Assembly: GCA_008477525.1 (NCBI GenBank)
Contig: SPDT01000013.1
Coordinates: 1,949,554-2,013,553, forward strand
Direction: 5' to 3'
Length of the DNA stretch: 64,000 bases
DNA from: Hypomyces perniciosus
Lineage: Eukaryota > Ascomycota > Sordariomycetes > Hypocreales > Hypocreaceae
Positions 1-8,824 of this stretch are shown piece after piece; position 1 is the first letter of the stretch; the number at the start of each line of letters is the position of its first letter. The translations under genes and the position numbers were made by a program. Under the pieces are notes generated by a model. The model did no database searches, was not told the DNA's origin, and saw only the letters and a program-made list of their open reading frames with translations.

Positions 1-1440
1 TAGTCTGCCTTATTTAGTTTAAGTATAAAGGTTACTTTAGCATTTTAAAAAAAGGCTAAGTAATATTTAATCTTTAGGTATCTTTTAAAGAGCTTATATA
101 TAAAGTCGTAAACTGCCGGCTAGGCTATTTTAAAAAGTTTTACTAAGATCTTGTTTGCTTTAAGGGCAGTATTCCCTGCTTTAGTAATAGCTTTTATTAC
201 TTCTTCTTTACTTAGTTCCTTATTTTAAAGGATATTTTTAAAAGGGCGGACTAAATAATCCTAAAGGGCATTAATATCTTTAAACGCTTCCCTGCATTTA
301 AAGACTATCCTCTATAAAAAGGTAACTCTATTTATTAAATCTATAACCTAATAGTCCCTATTTATTAAAAGTAGTGGTTAGAATTAGTTAATAGCCTTCC
401 TTTACTTAGCTATTTAAAATATACCTTTGCCTAGTCTTGCCGCAGCTATAATTAAGTCCTAGTAGGCTGCTTTCTTTTATAAAATAGTTATACGCAAGGT
501 CTTCTTAGCAGCTTCTCTTTCTTTAAATATATTAACAGTCGCTGTTACAGCCCTTTATACCTCTCTGCAGTTATAGTCCTACTATAGTGCGCTGTAGCTG
601 TTTTAATACCTTTTCTTCTTGGCCCCTATTATAGTAGTAGTAAAGAGGTTTTATAAAGCCTAGGCCACTCTGTCTAAGTCCTTTTATATAACACTATTAA
701 GGTCTAGGTCTAGCAGGCAGGATTTATAGCTATATATTAATTAACTAAAGTCTAAAAGGGATTTAAACAGGATATAAAGCTTGCCTTTAATAGTTAATAG
801 GGCTATTAAGTCTAGTAAAGTAGTAATAAATATAAAGTAGTCTAACCTTATATCCAGTTATCTATCTACTACTATTTAAGCAGCTATATTAATAAAGACT
901 AAATTAATTATATTACTGTAACGGTTAGTTAATATATTAATAAAAGAGGGAGAAAGACCTGCTCCTTCTACCTATTCTTTTACCTAGTTTCCTGCAATAT
1001 TAATCCTACCGCCAGGTTACTAGGTCTAGTATATTGCATTAAAGTCTTTAGCTATAATAATTCTTAAAAAGGGGCGCCCTTATCCTTTAAAGATATCTAT
1101 TATAACGGTTTCAGTTGCCTTATAGTAAATATTAACAATAATATAGTCGCAGACCTATATGCAGTATATATTATAGTCCTTAAATCCAACTAGTTAAAGT
1201 TAAGTTACTAGTAAGTTAAGCAAGATCTTAATATATATAAAGATTAAAGGGGGGTCTTATATCCAGTCCTTTAAAAGGTTAAAAGTTCTATAGCCTAGGT
1301 AGTTCTTTGTTTATCTATATAGGGAGGTGTAATCCCATCTTGCCTATAATTCCTGTATTAAAATAACATTAAAGCCGCCCTTTTATATAAAAGAGAGTGC
1401 AGTATTGTAATATTCTAGTCTTTATCCTATATTTACCTGT
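1..1440 (-). pseudogene. LINE ORF2 remnant: endonuclease and start of reverse transcriptase
   Basis: Two domains are readable despite many stops. The endonuclease begins near 1425 with a remnant of the ILQYNT start. It continues through a stretch like DIRPPFNLYIY, and has the metal-binding AKDFNA motif (GGDFNA in active enzymes) at about 1036-1052. From about 200 down to 1 the frame resembles the first blocks of a LINE reverse transcriptase: GNTA-KA (from a GNTAPGAD-like block), then FIYKLFKRYLKI, then AKVTFILKLNKAD (normally AKVVFIPKPNKAD). The catalytic YADD block would lie left of the window. In an intact element this protein nicks DNA and copies the element RNA at the target site. It is not functional here. 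Confidence 0.8.
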
Positions 1441-3280
1441 AAGACCTAAAAGCCGAGTTTTCGGCAGTTTAATCGCTAAAGTATACTATTCATTTAATAT
1501 CTATATTAATATTATTATCAGTAACTTAAATAGCTAACTCTAATAGGGATAGGGCGTCTAATAGGATACAGATAAAGGACTCTATCGAGACTCCTAGTAC
1601 TGGCCGCAATAGGGCAAGAGTCTAGCTTAAATAAAGGTTTATAGGGCCTATAGGTTAAGGTATAAAAGAGCTTTTTACCAGGGCAGAAAAGATTAACTTG
1701 CCTTTACCGTTATTTGCGACAGGCCTTTTATCCTGGCCTTAAAGGGCCAGGGTAAAGGTAGCCTCTATATACAAGTCCTATATTACTCCCGCAGCTCCTG
1801 TAAAGTAAATATAGGTGCAGGTATCTTCACTTTAAATTATCCTTTAAAAGATTACTTTAAGTCTATCTATATTAATATTTAGGTATATTTTAATAAACTT
1901 AATTATCTTAAATTTCCAGATAGCCTAAAGTTAATCTTTAATAGGCTATTTAATCCTGCTATCTTTACGCTTTAAATATACTATACAGTTTAGTACTATA
2001 AATAAATAAAGTCTATTACAGTTAATATATTATTTAGGGTTTATGCACTTTCTATATAATAACCTGCTATACTTCTTGCAGCATTCTATATAGTTGTAAG
2101 CCTTAAAATTATAAAAGCCTAGGCAGTAGTTGCATTAAGTAATCTATACCTTTAAGATTAGCTGTTTTGCAGGGGCAGAGTATTTAAACAGCTTAAAGCC
2201 AGGTTTAACTTTATCCCTAAACAAGATAATCCAGTTTTAAGAGTTAATGTCTTCTTTATACTATAATAGTTTATACCTAGCGGGGGGGGGCACTAGACTT
2301 AGCCTAAAGCTGCGCTTTTATAGCGACTAAAGGGTTAATGGGGTAGGTCCTTTTAATATCGGTAAAGTAATAGGGGACTCCTTATACTATAAAAGTTTAT
2401 TAACTTTCCGCTTCCTCTAGTTTTATCCTTTCTTTAGTAAATTCTACTTTAAAGAAAAGGAATTTATTACAGGAATTTTAATCTTTAATTTAGATAATAA
2501 AGCCTATATATACCTTTTATAAATATATAATATTTATATAGTTAAGTCTGCAGAATTTAATAACGCTGCTCTTAGCCTTGACAGCAGTATTCTTTCTCTA
2601 AATATAGTCTAAGGGGACCTAAAGGAAGATCCTGTTATTAAGGGCTCTAAAGTTAGCGTCCTTATTAAGGTTTTTCTTTAAGTTATCTTTAATGTTTTTT
2701 ATTGTCTTTTCCTTTTATTTAGTTATTGTAAAAGGGAAGGGGATTTTAGTAGGTTATATACCTCGCTTAACCGCCTCGGTATAGGATACTATAAGGCCCT
2801 TACCTGGCTTACTAGTAGGTAGGAGCAGGTCGTCCTTATCTAATAGGGTAGGGCTTATAGGGTTGCATAGGCCAGTAAAAGCTTGCTTTTTTATAGCCTT
2901 AAAATATTAAGCATTATCATTATTAGTGCTTAATTCTTTAAGGGTTAAAATACCCCTTAAATTATAATGCTAGGTAGCAGTAAAGTTAATAAAAGATTTC
3001 TAGAAAGCTTTTATAATCTATAAAGCGGCAGCTTTATAATATTTCCCTTTAAGTATAGCAAAGTAGATGTCAACAGCTTTAAAGGTGCCTAGTAGTATTT
3101 CCCTGTAAGCGTTCCTAATTTCCTTTTTTTCTATATATTACTCTGCTAGGCAGTTATAAAAAGATATATTAAAGGGTTTATATAGGCTTGCTATTCCCTT
3201 AAAGCCAGGTTTAAGGGTTTTATTGCTAAAGTCGATTTTTAAGGCTTTAGCGTTTCTAAAGCAGACTTCCTTAATCGGGC
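1441..3280 (-). pseudogene. LINE ORF1 (gag-like) remnant with zinc knuckle
   Basis: The only recognisable domain is a CCHC zinc knuckle read on the minus strand at about 2044-2097: ECCKKYSRLLYRKC, matching C-x2-C-x4-H-x4-C with the second Cys-Gly-His positions altered by RIP. A second, weaker knuckle follows toward 1990. This is the usual position of the nucleic-acid-binding C terminus of Tad1 ORF1, just before the endonuclease. The N-terminal two thirds (about 2200-3280) cannot be assigned motif by motif. Start and end are approximate because every frame is interrupted. Confidence 0.6.
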
Positions 3281-3680
3281 GCTTTTTAGGTGTAATGGGC
3301 AGCGCGAACGGGTTTGTAATGCCCGGGAGAGCTGGGGTGGCCTCTCTTTAGTCTTAAGGGTTCGTTGCCAGCCCGGCGGCGGTGGTGATTTGGGTGGGTT
3401 AGGCGTCCGAGAGGATAGAGGCGGCTGCCATCTTGCTTAAGGGGCCCAGGAAGGGCGAGGGGAGGGATTTAAGGGTATTTTCTTAGTAGCTAGTCAAGAG
3501 GTAGTGATTTTTACTATAAGTAGGCACCCAAAGGTAGGGGTACCTGTAGATGTAGGAGGGAAGCTGCCTGTATTCCCTGTAATCCTATATAAAAGGCAGG
3601 GCGTAAAGGACTTTTTCCCTGCTAACCTTAACTATAGCTGCAGTGCCTAGATCTAGTAAACTAGGACTTTCCTTTAGCTT
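3281..3680 (-). promoter_or_regulatory. Probable LINE 5' leader / internal promoter region
   Basis: This stretch is clearly richer in G and C than the body of the element, for example around 3300-3440 with repeated GGCGG and GGGTGG runs. It lies upstream of ORF1 in element orientation. LINEs carry their promoter inside the 5' untranslated region, so this is the natural place for it. No defined promoter motif is visible, so the role is inferred from position only. Confidence 0.4.
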
Positions 3681-3785
3681 TATTTTAGTTCCTTTAAATA
3701 GGAACCCTAGTGTATTTTAATTCCTCCAGGACAGAATTGAACTTGCAACCTGGAGCTATATTGGATAATTTCGCGCGAAATGATA

Positions 3786-3798
3786 CCGGGCTTATAAC
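3786..3798 (-). other. Primer binding site, initiator tRNA-Met anticodon arm
   Basis: The plus strand reads CCGGGCTTATAAC. Fungal initiator tRNA-Met has CCGGGCTCATAAC around its anticodon, so this matches with one C-to-T change. In minus orientation it directly follows the LTR end and would pair with the tRNA fragment. Priming by a half tRNA is established for Copia-type elements. The same site recurs at 17536, 28761 and 50101. Confidence 0.6.
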
Positions 3799-4009
3799 TG
3801 TCAGACCATAAATCCTGCAAGAGTAAAGCCTCGTATCCGAGATGCCCGAGTACTCCGTATGAAAGATATATGCTGGGAGTCAGTCTTATGACACTGCAAA
3901 GCCCGTTAAACACACTTGCAAATCGGCTCCCGGCACCCACAGCACTTATGAGTAATGGCTGCGAGTTGTGCGACCTGCTAAAAAGCACCCTTTAATATCC
4001 CCTAGCACA
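3799..4009 (-). mobile_element. Copia LTR relic (minus orientation) with leader remnant
   Basis: Read on the minus strand this segment starts TGTGCTAGGGGATATTAAAG and ends GGTCTGACA, i.e. TGT...ACA as in an LTR. It is followed at once by a tRNA-complementary primer site (3786-3798) and about 80 bases of leader. The leader includes a perfect 14-base palindrome, ATTTCGCGCGAAAT (3768-3781). Spacing and composition resemble fungal Copia LTRs of about 200 bp. The rest of the element is missing: its leader is cut near 3700, where the LINE begins. The long minus-strand open frame across it is an LTR artefact. I could not find the second LTR or a target duplication. Confidence 0.6.
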
Positions 4010-4196
4010 CACATGAATACGACAATTGTTGCAGAGTTCTCGTACTCGCATACTCGTATTGATTCATGTTCCTTCAATGTTCTCTTATTTTCCGCTAACG
4101 ATCCGCCGGCCCCGCTTTGTAGGATTTTGATTTAGTAGTGCTTTACTTCGTATAATATAGTTTTTTAGTAGTAGACTGACCAAAGTTTCAACCAAC

Positions 4197-4553
4197 CTAC
4201 CCGTTAGTGTGTACTAGTACTGTAGCTGTGTAGATTTCGCCTATCTTCTTGTGCTTGTTGAGGGCAGCTAGCCCCTCAAGTTGATCTAATTCCGCTCGTT
4301 TGGCGTTTATATTATCAATGGTTTCCTGGAACACCATTTCTTATATATGCGTGCTGTCCTCCAGCCGCTTGATTACTGCATTGGTCTTCAGACGAAGTTC
4401 GGCTAGTGACTGAGCACATTCGTCGTCGTTGAGCAACGTCACAAATTGTTCGGCATCTTTTAACGGCAGCAATATATCATCTGCACTGATACGCGATGGT
4501 GTACTGCGATGTGCCGGATGTTCTATATCGCTTTGAACAATCCACTGATTGGT
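4197..4553 (-). pseudogene. Broken coding relic, unidentified, helical/coiled-coil-like
   Basis: A minus-strand frame of 118 codons runs from a good 3' splice-site sequence (TTTTAACAG, ending at 4554) to a TAG at 4197-4199. Codon content looks genuine, with charged helical stretches such as LAELRLKTNAVIKRLEDS and NAKRAELDQLEGLAALNKH. One in-frame TAA (4341-4343) interrupts it. CAA-to-TAA would explain that as a single RIP-type change. The upstream exon was not identified. I do not recognise the family; a C-terminal region of a transposase or another helical protein is possible. It could belong to the same former gene as the relic at 5265-5675, which lies upstream on the same strand. Confidence 0.4.
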
Positions 4554-4559
4554 CTGTTA

Positions 4560-5264
4560 AAAGGAACTGAATCGCCGTTAAAGCCCAAGAGGCTGCTGTT
4601 GGATAACGTGGATTGGTGGAAAAAGCCTGATGAAGATAACACGAGGGAGATTACGATGTGTAACTCAAGAAGGATCTGAAAGGGTGGAGAAGAAGAACGC
4701 GACGCGTTCTTCTAGCACTATAAATTGGCTGGCCGGGAAACTATCAGTGATCGGCGAGATCGCCCCTCAGACATTAGCGGGAGAGATGAATAGAGATGGA
4801 ATTCAGGTGCCATTTGATCCCTATAGAGTGAGATGACTGCTGACTACACGATCCCCATATACGCAACAGCTGCTCTCAAATAGCCGAGATCCTTTAATGA
4901 ACTGATACATCTCAACAGCTTCAGGACAAGCCCACTGTTCCTCCCTGAAGATTTCTGGAATATGCCTCTGCGCAAATTTGAAGCAAGACTACTCTAGCAT
5001 ACCCTGAGTCCTGATTAGAAGGATATAATGTGCCTTGAAGGGCAAGAGGACTGACAATGATTATGAATCCTTTCCTTCTTGATTAATAGACGTCTGGGTT
5101 GACTGCTTGTGGGTGATGAAGGGTTTGACGAGAAGGCCCGGTATTAGCGCGTGACTTCGCATGAATAGTACTACCACAGTGCCTGTTTCCTCTCACCATT
5201 TTCAAACTCCTTCGACGTTGCGGCGTGGAAAATATCACTCCGAGTCTTCTGACCACTCCACGAA
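4560..5264. other. Interval without a convincing gene
   Basis: Base composition is ordinary, unlike the AT-rich transposon areas. Several short frames occur on both strands, but none has a credible start, splice sites or recognisable motif. If the two flanking minus-strand relics were one gene, this interval would hold its introns and middle exons. I cannot define them. Confidence 0.3.
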
Positions 5265-5675
5265 TCACTGAAGCATGTAGAAATTTCGACAACAGGACTT
5301 GTCTTCCCGATGACTGGAGCTTTTCTGAACAACCAACGTGACCGTCTCTACATTAGGACTAGAATTGTTGATGCCAGGACTGAAACTTTCGGAAATGTTC
5401 ATCGAGGAGGACGAACTATCAGTAAAGAGCTCCGGGAAACATAATGTCGTCTTGGGAATGGAGGTAAATACCACCTGCTTAAAAAGTTTCCTTGTTACTT
5501 GGAGCACGACATCAATATTGTGAGTGCTAATCAGATCTTTGATGCGTGTTTCATTCCAATGTTCATCAATCAGCCGCCGGATGGCTTTCTCCTTTCGAAT
5601 TTGTGGGTGGAGTATGAACAAGTGTTTGAGCAACTAGTGAATCTTCAACTCAAATGCATGGGTTGTTTCAGCCAT
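5265..5675 (-). pseudogene. Hypothetical coding relic with one nonsense codon
   Basis: A minus-strand ATG at 5673-5675 opens MAETTHAFELKIH. It is followed by TAG (5634-5636, CAG if a C-to-T change is reversed), and the same frame then runs 122 further codons to 5265. The N-terminal half is helical and charged (KEKAIRRLIDEHWNETRIKD). The second half has a Ser-rich linker with a run of five Ser. The frame downstream of the TAG also has its own ATG, so a shorter protein is possible. No known domain is recognised. The single C-to-T-type stop suggests mutational decay next to a RIP-affected region. It could equally be a chance frame. Confidence 0.35.
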
Positions 5676-7160
5676 GACTGAAGGCAGGCAATGCTGTAAT
5701 TGCCATCAAGTACCACAAGTAATTCTAGTTATACACCAGAGTTCCATATCCCCGCTTCGATCCGGGTTTAATGGACACCCACTGTACGACACCAACATAG
5801 CCACACGGAACAACGGTAGGAACAACGGACCAATAAGAAGACAAATCATGTAAGATGAAATCCGGAATGCAATCGAAGAATGTGACCTACAAGAAGACCA
5901 TCAACTTTAAAAACCAAGTTACCTTTATGACTAAAACCAATATCTGCGCCTCTAGACGGCAAGCCGAAGAGGAAGTGGTTATGCATTAGCCCTAACTGTA
6001 ACAAGACCTTTTTCCAGAAAAATCTCCTTAAAACCATTTACCGACGCACTCACAATTATCAAAGCCCTATTCGAGGCTCAACTATTTTATAGTAAAATAA
6101 CCAAGGACGTAGTCCTGGTATGTGTCGGCTAAATGCTCCTGCCAGCCATTTCCTTTATGTTTTGCCTGGACAGAGCAAGCCCCTAATTGTCGCGTGCAGG
6201 CCGCTACCGAGAGACGCGGGGGAACGAGTCAAACAACATGGTGATGATTGTGGCGCAAGACGACAGGGTTAAAGCGCGGGTAATTAAATTATTCCAGACG
6301 GCTGCTTTCTGCTAATAGCTAGCTATATATTTTGAAGTTCGTCTAGCAATTATGTAAATCACTATACCTGCAAGGTGCCTCTCTACCCCTTCCTTTACGC
6401 AGCCATGGAATACGTTTTATAGCTGCCCGACCAGTCGCTAGTCCATTTTCCTAATAATAACACACAACCTGCTTCGAAGTTCGTGTTATCACCTGCCCAT
6501 TAAACCCGAATTCCTCCCCCTTTGTGCGCCCGTAGGTCATGCAAAAATACCCTCTCTGCTAACAAGCTATAACAGCTGCTAGCGCGGAAGAATTTTTATA
6601 AGGGAGAGTTGTGGGTTCCCATATTACCGATAGAGGGACATCGAAGTGCATACGGATACAAAGAGATAGAAATAAAGAAATTAGAACGGAAAACTATCTG
6701 CTATCTAATAACTCTCATTTCTCGTCACTCTCATTTCTCGCCACTGTCATTATCGTCATCATGATTCTTCATATCATACTAATTCCGCCACTGTACGAAG
6801 TAGTAACTATCTATATGTTTTATTGTTTTCAGCTCGGCATGTATATCCGAGCCTGCCAGTCGTACATCAAGATGGCTGCTTGACTAGTAGCTTCTTTGCA
6901 GACTGATTGCTTTCTAACCTATCCAATACACGATTCTACCATAAAACCGACCCCCCAGAAGATTACTGTATATATCATGTACTTGATGGATTAAAAATAT
7001 ATTGAGTAGCGTTTCAGGGCAGACTTATTTAGTTTCAAAGCAATTCGTTAATAAAAGGAAGGTACCCCAAACGCAAAGGCCTTATTCTTTAATTACTACT
7101 TCAGCCATAAACTATCAAATGAGCACGCACTCTTTACAATTTCTTTTCATATTAATTAAA
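5676..7160. other. Intergenic DNA upstream of the small secreted protein gene
   Basis: About 1.5 kb of mixed composition with only short frames lacking motifs or ATG starts. Visible details are a short tandem duplication of ACTCTCATTTCTCG with one variation around 6712-6740, and AT-rich sequence just before the gene. It should contain the promoter of the gene starting at 7161. No TATA box or known operator can be called with confidence. Confidence 0.35.
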
Positions 7161-7617
7161 ATGCACTATAGCAAGGCAGTGTATTTAACCAATATTGTCT
7201 ATGCCGCTTCCAAACAGGCTCAGGACTTTTTGGTTTATACACCACCTGACCTAACGGTACATTAACACATCACTATATTTCCTCCAGAAGTATATCTTAG
7301 AATTGTACTAAGAGTAACCTACTTATAGCAATGCGAGCCAACTCTGGTAGCATGGGCAGGCGGTGTCCCACCCTATTTTGTTTCTGCTGTTGGACCAAAC
7401 GGACTTTTAATCCAGTTCCCGCAGCAGACTGCTACAGCTCTGACTTGGATAGTGGCTGTAGCAGGAGGCACAGTCCTACAGTTCTCAGTAGAGTAAGTTG
7501 ATAATATACAGAGTGCATTTATAATCTTTCTAATAAAGAAATAGGGACAGCACTGGGGCTATTAAATGTTCATTATTGGTTACTGTTAATAATTCATCAG
7601 ATATATCTTGTCTCTAA
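7161..7617 (+). CDS. Small secreted Cys-containing surface-type protein, three exons
   Basis: Model: join(7161..7256, 7329..7492, 7545..7617), 110 residues. Introns of 72 and 52 bases have GT...AG ends (GTACAT...TTATAG and GTAAGT...AAATAG). The phase-2 second junction completes Glu87. The start is the ATG with A at -3, giving a short basic N terminus and a weak hydrophobic core ending in an Ala-rich segment (15-22), a plausible signal peptide. The mature part has YTPPDLT then CEPTLVAWAGGVPPYF (Cys34-Phe49), a WIVAVAGGT strand (72-80), DSTGA (88-92) and a C-terminal SDISCL. This layout matches a family, widespread in fungi, of short secreted or cell-surface proteins with C-P-W-GG-PY and DSTGA motifs. 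Its function is unknown. Here there is no Ser/Thr-rich tail or GPI signal. It has three Cys; the middle one (95) is unusual by my recollection of the family. It converges with the esterase gene, and a LINE copy lies at its stop codon. Confidence 0.75.
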
Positions 7618-7628
7618 GCTTAGGCGTA
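7615..7628. repeat. Left target-site duplication of the LINE copy (14 bp)
   Basis: TAAGCTTAGGCGTA here is identical to 8119-8132. The first three bases are the stop codon of the secreted-protein gene. Exact 14-bp duplication on both sides of a 3'-tailed, 5'-truncated LINE copy is what target-primed reverse transcription leaves. Confidence 0.85.
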
Positions 7629-8118
7629 TTGTTTGTTTCTTTGTTTTATTATTTACGTCCACTAAGTAAGCTAGTTATATAAATCCCTTATAGGCAATAG
7701 GACGTTAAGAGCTGGCGGCTTGCGCCGCTGTTTGCTGAGTTTCAATTTATAAGGAAAAAGGGTTAATCTAGGTAGTGTCAATCTATTTCCGCCGGGGGAG
7801 GACCATAAAGGTCCGCTTCCTCCACTAGTTTCTGGAAGGCCTTGCTTCCTGTAGGTCTGAGTAGGTAACAGAGGGGGGTCTCTCCTAGGGGGATATCTAA
7901 AAGGAAAGGCTTAACTATTCTGCCTTCCGCGAAGTGGCTTTGTCTCCTTAGTTCGCCGCACTTGCAGACAGACTCTCTGTCGTGCCCGAAGCGTTCGTGG
8001 TATTCCTGGAAGTCCCTATATCCCGATCTTTCTGCCAGAAGCCTGTGGAGGATGGGGCGTGGGAGTTTGAGTTCCGGGGGGGAAGCTGGGGCCCCGAGTC
8101 CCCATCGTTCGGAGCCTT
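7629..8118 (-). mobile_element. 5'-truncated LINE copy with A-rich tail, not RIP-mutated
   Basis: A 490-bp insertion lies between 14-bp direct repeats. In minus orientation it ends in an A-rich tail (AATAATAAAACAAAGAAACA and more, about 7629-7660). It begins inside the C-terminal coding region of a Tad1-type ORF2. The frame is open from the 5' truncation to a TGA at 7778-7780. It encodes ILHRLLAERSGYRDFQEYH, a CKCG...HF zinc-like motif, then KAFQKLVEEADLYG, which is typical of the region after RNase H. GC content is normal, and the copy lacks the decay seen in the LINE at 1-3680. It is either recent or too short for RIP. The usual final Cys of the zinc motif is not seen (Gly present). Confidence 0.85.
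7778..8118 (-). pseudogene. LINE ORF2 C-terminal fragment, open frame without start
   Basis: This is the coding part of the truncated LINE copy, about 113 codons, uninterrupted, ending at TGA 7778-7780. No ATG from the original ORF2 remains, so it is a dead fragment. The open frame is useful evidence that RIP has not acted on it. Overlapping plus-strand frames in 7962-8164 are antisense shadows of this segment. Confidence 0.75.
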
Positions 8119-8132
8119 TAAGCTTAGGCGTA
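8119..8132. repeat. Right target-site duplication of the LINE copy (14 bp)
   Basis: Identical to 7615-7628. Sequence beyond 8132 should be the original 3' flank of the secreted-protein gene; an AATAAAG stretch lies about 35 bases further on and could act in 3' end formation. Confidence 0.85.
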
Positions 8133-8824
8133 AGTTTATGCTAGTAATACTTATTTTAAGTTAATAATAAAGTGTAAGTATATAATATAGAATGTAAATT
8201 GTTTATATTATATATTATAGATAGTGTAATTAGTAGTTATATATCTAGAGACTTATAACTTTAAAACTTTTAGATACATTTTATATATAAATTATAGCTA
8301 TTATTAAATATATTGCTTTTATATAACTATTACTATATTATTACTACGTTATATACAATGTATATTATAATAGTTAAACTATAAATCTAGTAAAAGTAAG
8401 CCTTTACTCTATATATATAAATAAGTAACCTTTTATATTATATAATATAAATTAATGCTTTAAGTATATTTAATTATAAAAGTAATTTAATTATTTATAA
8501 TTTATGTAAAAATATTTACCTTCCCTTTTATATAATAAAAAACAGGGTTATATTAACTGAAACCCTTTAAGCTTTAGCAATAGCTTTATCTTATAGCATT
8601 AAAGCCAGCTGGCAGTTACTAGCAGATAAGAACTAGATAGTATCCTATAAAACAGTTTAAGGTTTAGTATAAGATATCCAGCTCTATTTCTATGACCTAT
8701 CTAGGAAATAAAAAAAATCGAACTACAAAGAATATGTGAATTGTTATTCTATTCTACCGTTATAATAGCTCTAACATGATCTGTCTTGCAAATATACAAA
8801 AATAATCAAAACTAATTCACTGCA
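8133..8824. other. AT-rich spacer between the two converging genes
   Basis: Very AT-rich from about 8150 to 8540, with TATATA runs and no open frame of interest. From 8541 to 8720 the composition resembles the RIP-altered transposon DNA further right (CAGCTGGCAGTTACTAGCAG and similar islands), suggesting a small transposon relic, but no protein or terminus can be recognised. Both genes must form their 3' ends within or beside this spacer. Confidence 0.4.

Larger units (their letters stand above)
1..3680 (-). mobile_element. Tad1-type LINE retrotransposon, RIP-decayed, 3' part outside the window
   Basis: Minus-strand reading gives, in LINE order, a 5' leader, an ORF1 with a zinc-knuckle remnant, an apurinic-type endonuclease and the start of a reverse transcriptase that runs off the left edge. 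All frames are broken, and nearly all stops are explained by C-to-T or G-to-A changes, as expected from RIP. The element is therefore dead. The 5' boundary is uncertain: GC-richer leader sequence fades into flank between about 3650 and 3710, where it cuts the leader of an older Copia relic. Neither the 3' tail nor a target duplication can be seen. Confidence 0.85.

Noticed and set aside
3715..3760. B-box-like GTTCAATTC, possible tRNA gene
   Set aside because: No matching A box, cloverleaf or terminator was found, and the segment is better explained as Copia leader.
3707..3988. 93-codon minus-strand frame
   Set aside because: It runs across a Copia LTR, its primer site and leader, and has no family or codon evidence of its own.
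4509..4679. 56-codon plus-strand frame (ALNNPLIGLL...NVDWWKKPDEDN) and the following 4630-4836 frame
   Set aside because: They look moderately coding-like, but no splice or start evidence ties them together. They partly overlap the minus-strand relic, which has a better splice acceptor.
6611..6883. 90-codon plus-strand frame with a hydrophobic segment
   Set aside because: It starts at GTG, has no known motif, and its hydrophobic stretch comes from a short CTCTCATTTCTCG duplication.
7962..8164. Two 60-codon plus-strand frames
   Set aside because: They are antisense shadows of the truncated LINE ORF2 fragment, which reads openly on the minus strand.
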